DNA of 60,621 nucleotides, taken from Deinococcus alpinitundrae. GTDB lineage: Bacteria; Deinococcota; Deinococci; Deinococcales; Deinococcaceae. Numbering within the stretch: position 1 is the first letter of the stretch; every line of letters starts with the position of its first letter. The notes under the pieces are model-generated. The model made no database searches, was not told the origin of the DNA, and saw only the letters and a program-made list of their open reading frames with translations. The stretch covers positions 1 to 60,621 of the forward strand of contig NZ_WXZL01000022.1 in the NCBI RefSeq assembly GCF_009982895.1. The letters are read 5' to 3'. The position numbers and the translations under genes are program-made. This document shows positions 60,534 through 60,621 of this stretch, piece by piece.

Positions 60534-60621
60534 TCACAATAGAACCTGGGGATGGGCGTGTTTAAACCAGTGTTCGATATCCAAGCGTTTCACGGCGTCC
60601 AAAGCGCTGCCAATGGCGTTG
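60534..60621 (-). CDS. C-terminus of a transposase (IS630-like), cut by window end
   Basis: The last 28 codons read NAIGSALDAVKRLDIEHWFK, HAHPQVLL, then TGA. Endings of the type VxxEDIxxWFxHAGY are typical of IS630-group transposases. The rest lies beyond the window. It is not the same copy type as the IS630 at 21853. Confidence 0.5.
   Translation of the reverse strand, partial: NAIGSALDAVKRLDIEHWFKHAHPQVLL

Overview
The window looks like part of a Deinococcus plasmid or megaplasmid. The grounds are the high GC content, start codons placed about 6-8 bases after TANNNT boxes (leaderless promoters), a RepA-type initiator with a long iteron array, a small ParA/ParB pair, and many insertion sequences of families common in that genus. 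The genus is my inference from gene content; nothing in the window proves it.

Layout. 1-4500: diguanylate cyclases and two genes cut off against each other at about 4220. 4681-8547: an IS3 element, two small genes (a 50-residue acidic protein and a WGxxGxxG-type exported protein), and an IS701 element with an attached 115-bp miniature element. 8693-18111: three Tn21-type res-like sites (the third lies at 23199) and two resolvase genes, one broken and one with substituted active-site residues. These surround a DUF885-type metalloprotein gene and a four-gene secreted operon, subunit A - chaperone - usher-like barrel - subunit B (17083 to 12752), which I regard as the most interesting system here. 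18117-30873: two convergent signalling operons bounded by IS6 ends, each headed by a LOV/PAS-GAF-HD-GYP gene. One LOV domain keeps the photoactive cysteine and the other has serine there. The second operon continues with a GAF-GGDEF gene and a GAF histidine kinase; the first keeps only a stub of the GGDEF gene. 30959-39469: an AT-rich island of small unknown genes, a single-domain globin with a coupled 20-residue leader ORF, an Ig-repeat lipoprotein and an AraC regulator. 40031-44523: replication and partition (parB-like, parA, iterons, repA). 44542-49149: small plasmid genes, a frameshifted gene of unknown function and a 5'-3' exonuclease. 49355-54192: nested mobile elements. An IS1-like transposon carrying an XRE regulator and a membrane protein sits, with a perfect 8-bp target duplication, inside a deleted IS5-family element. 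TetR/DUF4386 follows. 54192-60621: a LacI-fold-GGDEF-EAL protein, TetR/SnoaL, an IS6 element, an exported protein with a tandem duplication, and the end of another transposase.

How it fits together. Cyclic-di-GMP turnover dominates the cargo: four GGDEF domains (all with an RxxD inhibitory site five residues before the GGDEF motif), one EAL and two HD-GYP domains. Sensory inputs include LOV, PAS, GAF, an integral membrane domain and a sugar-binding-protein fold. The secreted chaperone/usher-like operon would be a plausible output of such signalling, but nothing in the sequence links them directly. Mobile elements are mostly decayed by single stop codons or frameshifts, which suggests an old accessory region repeatedly rearranged by IS6, res-site and IS-mediated events.
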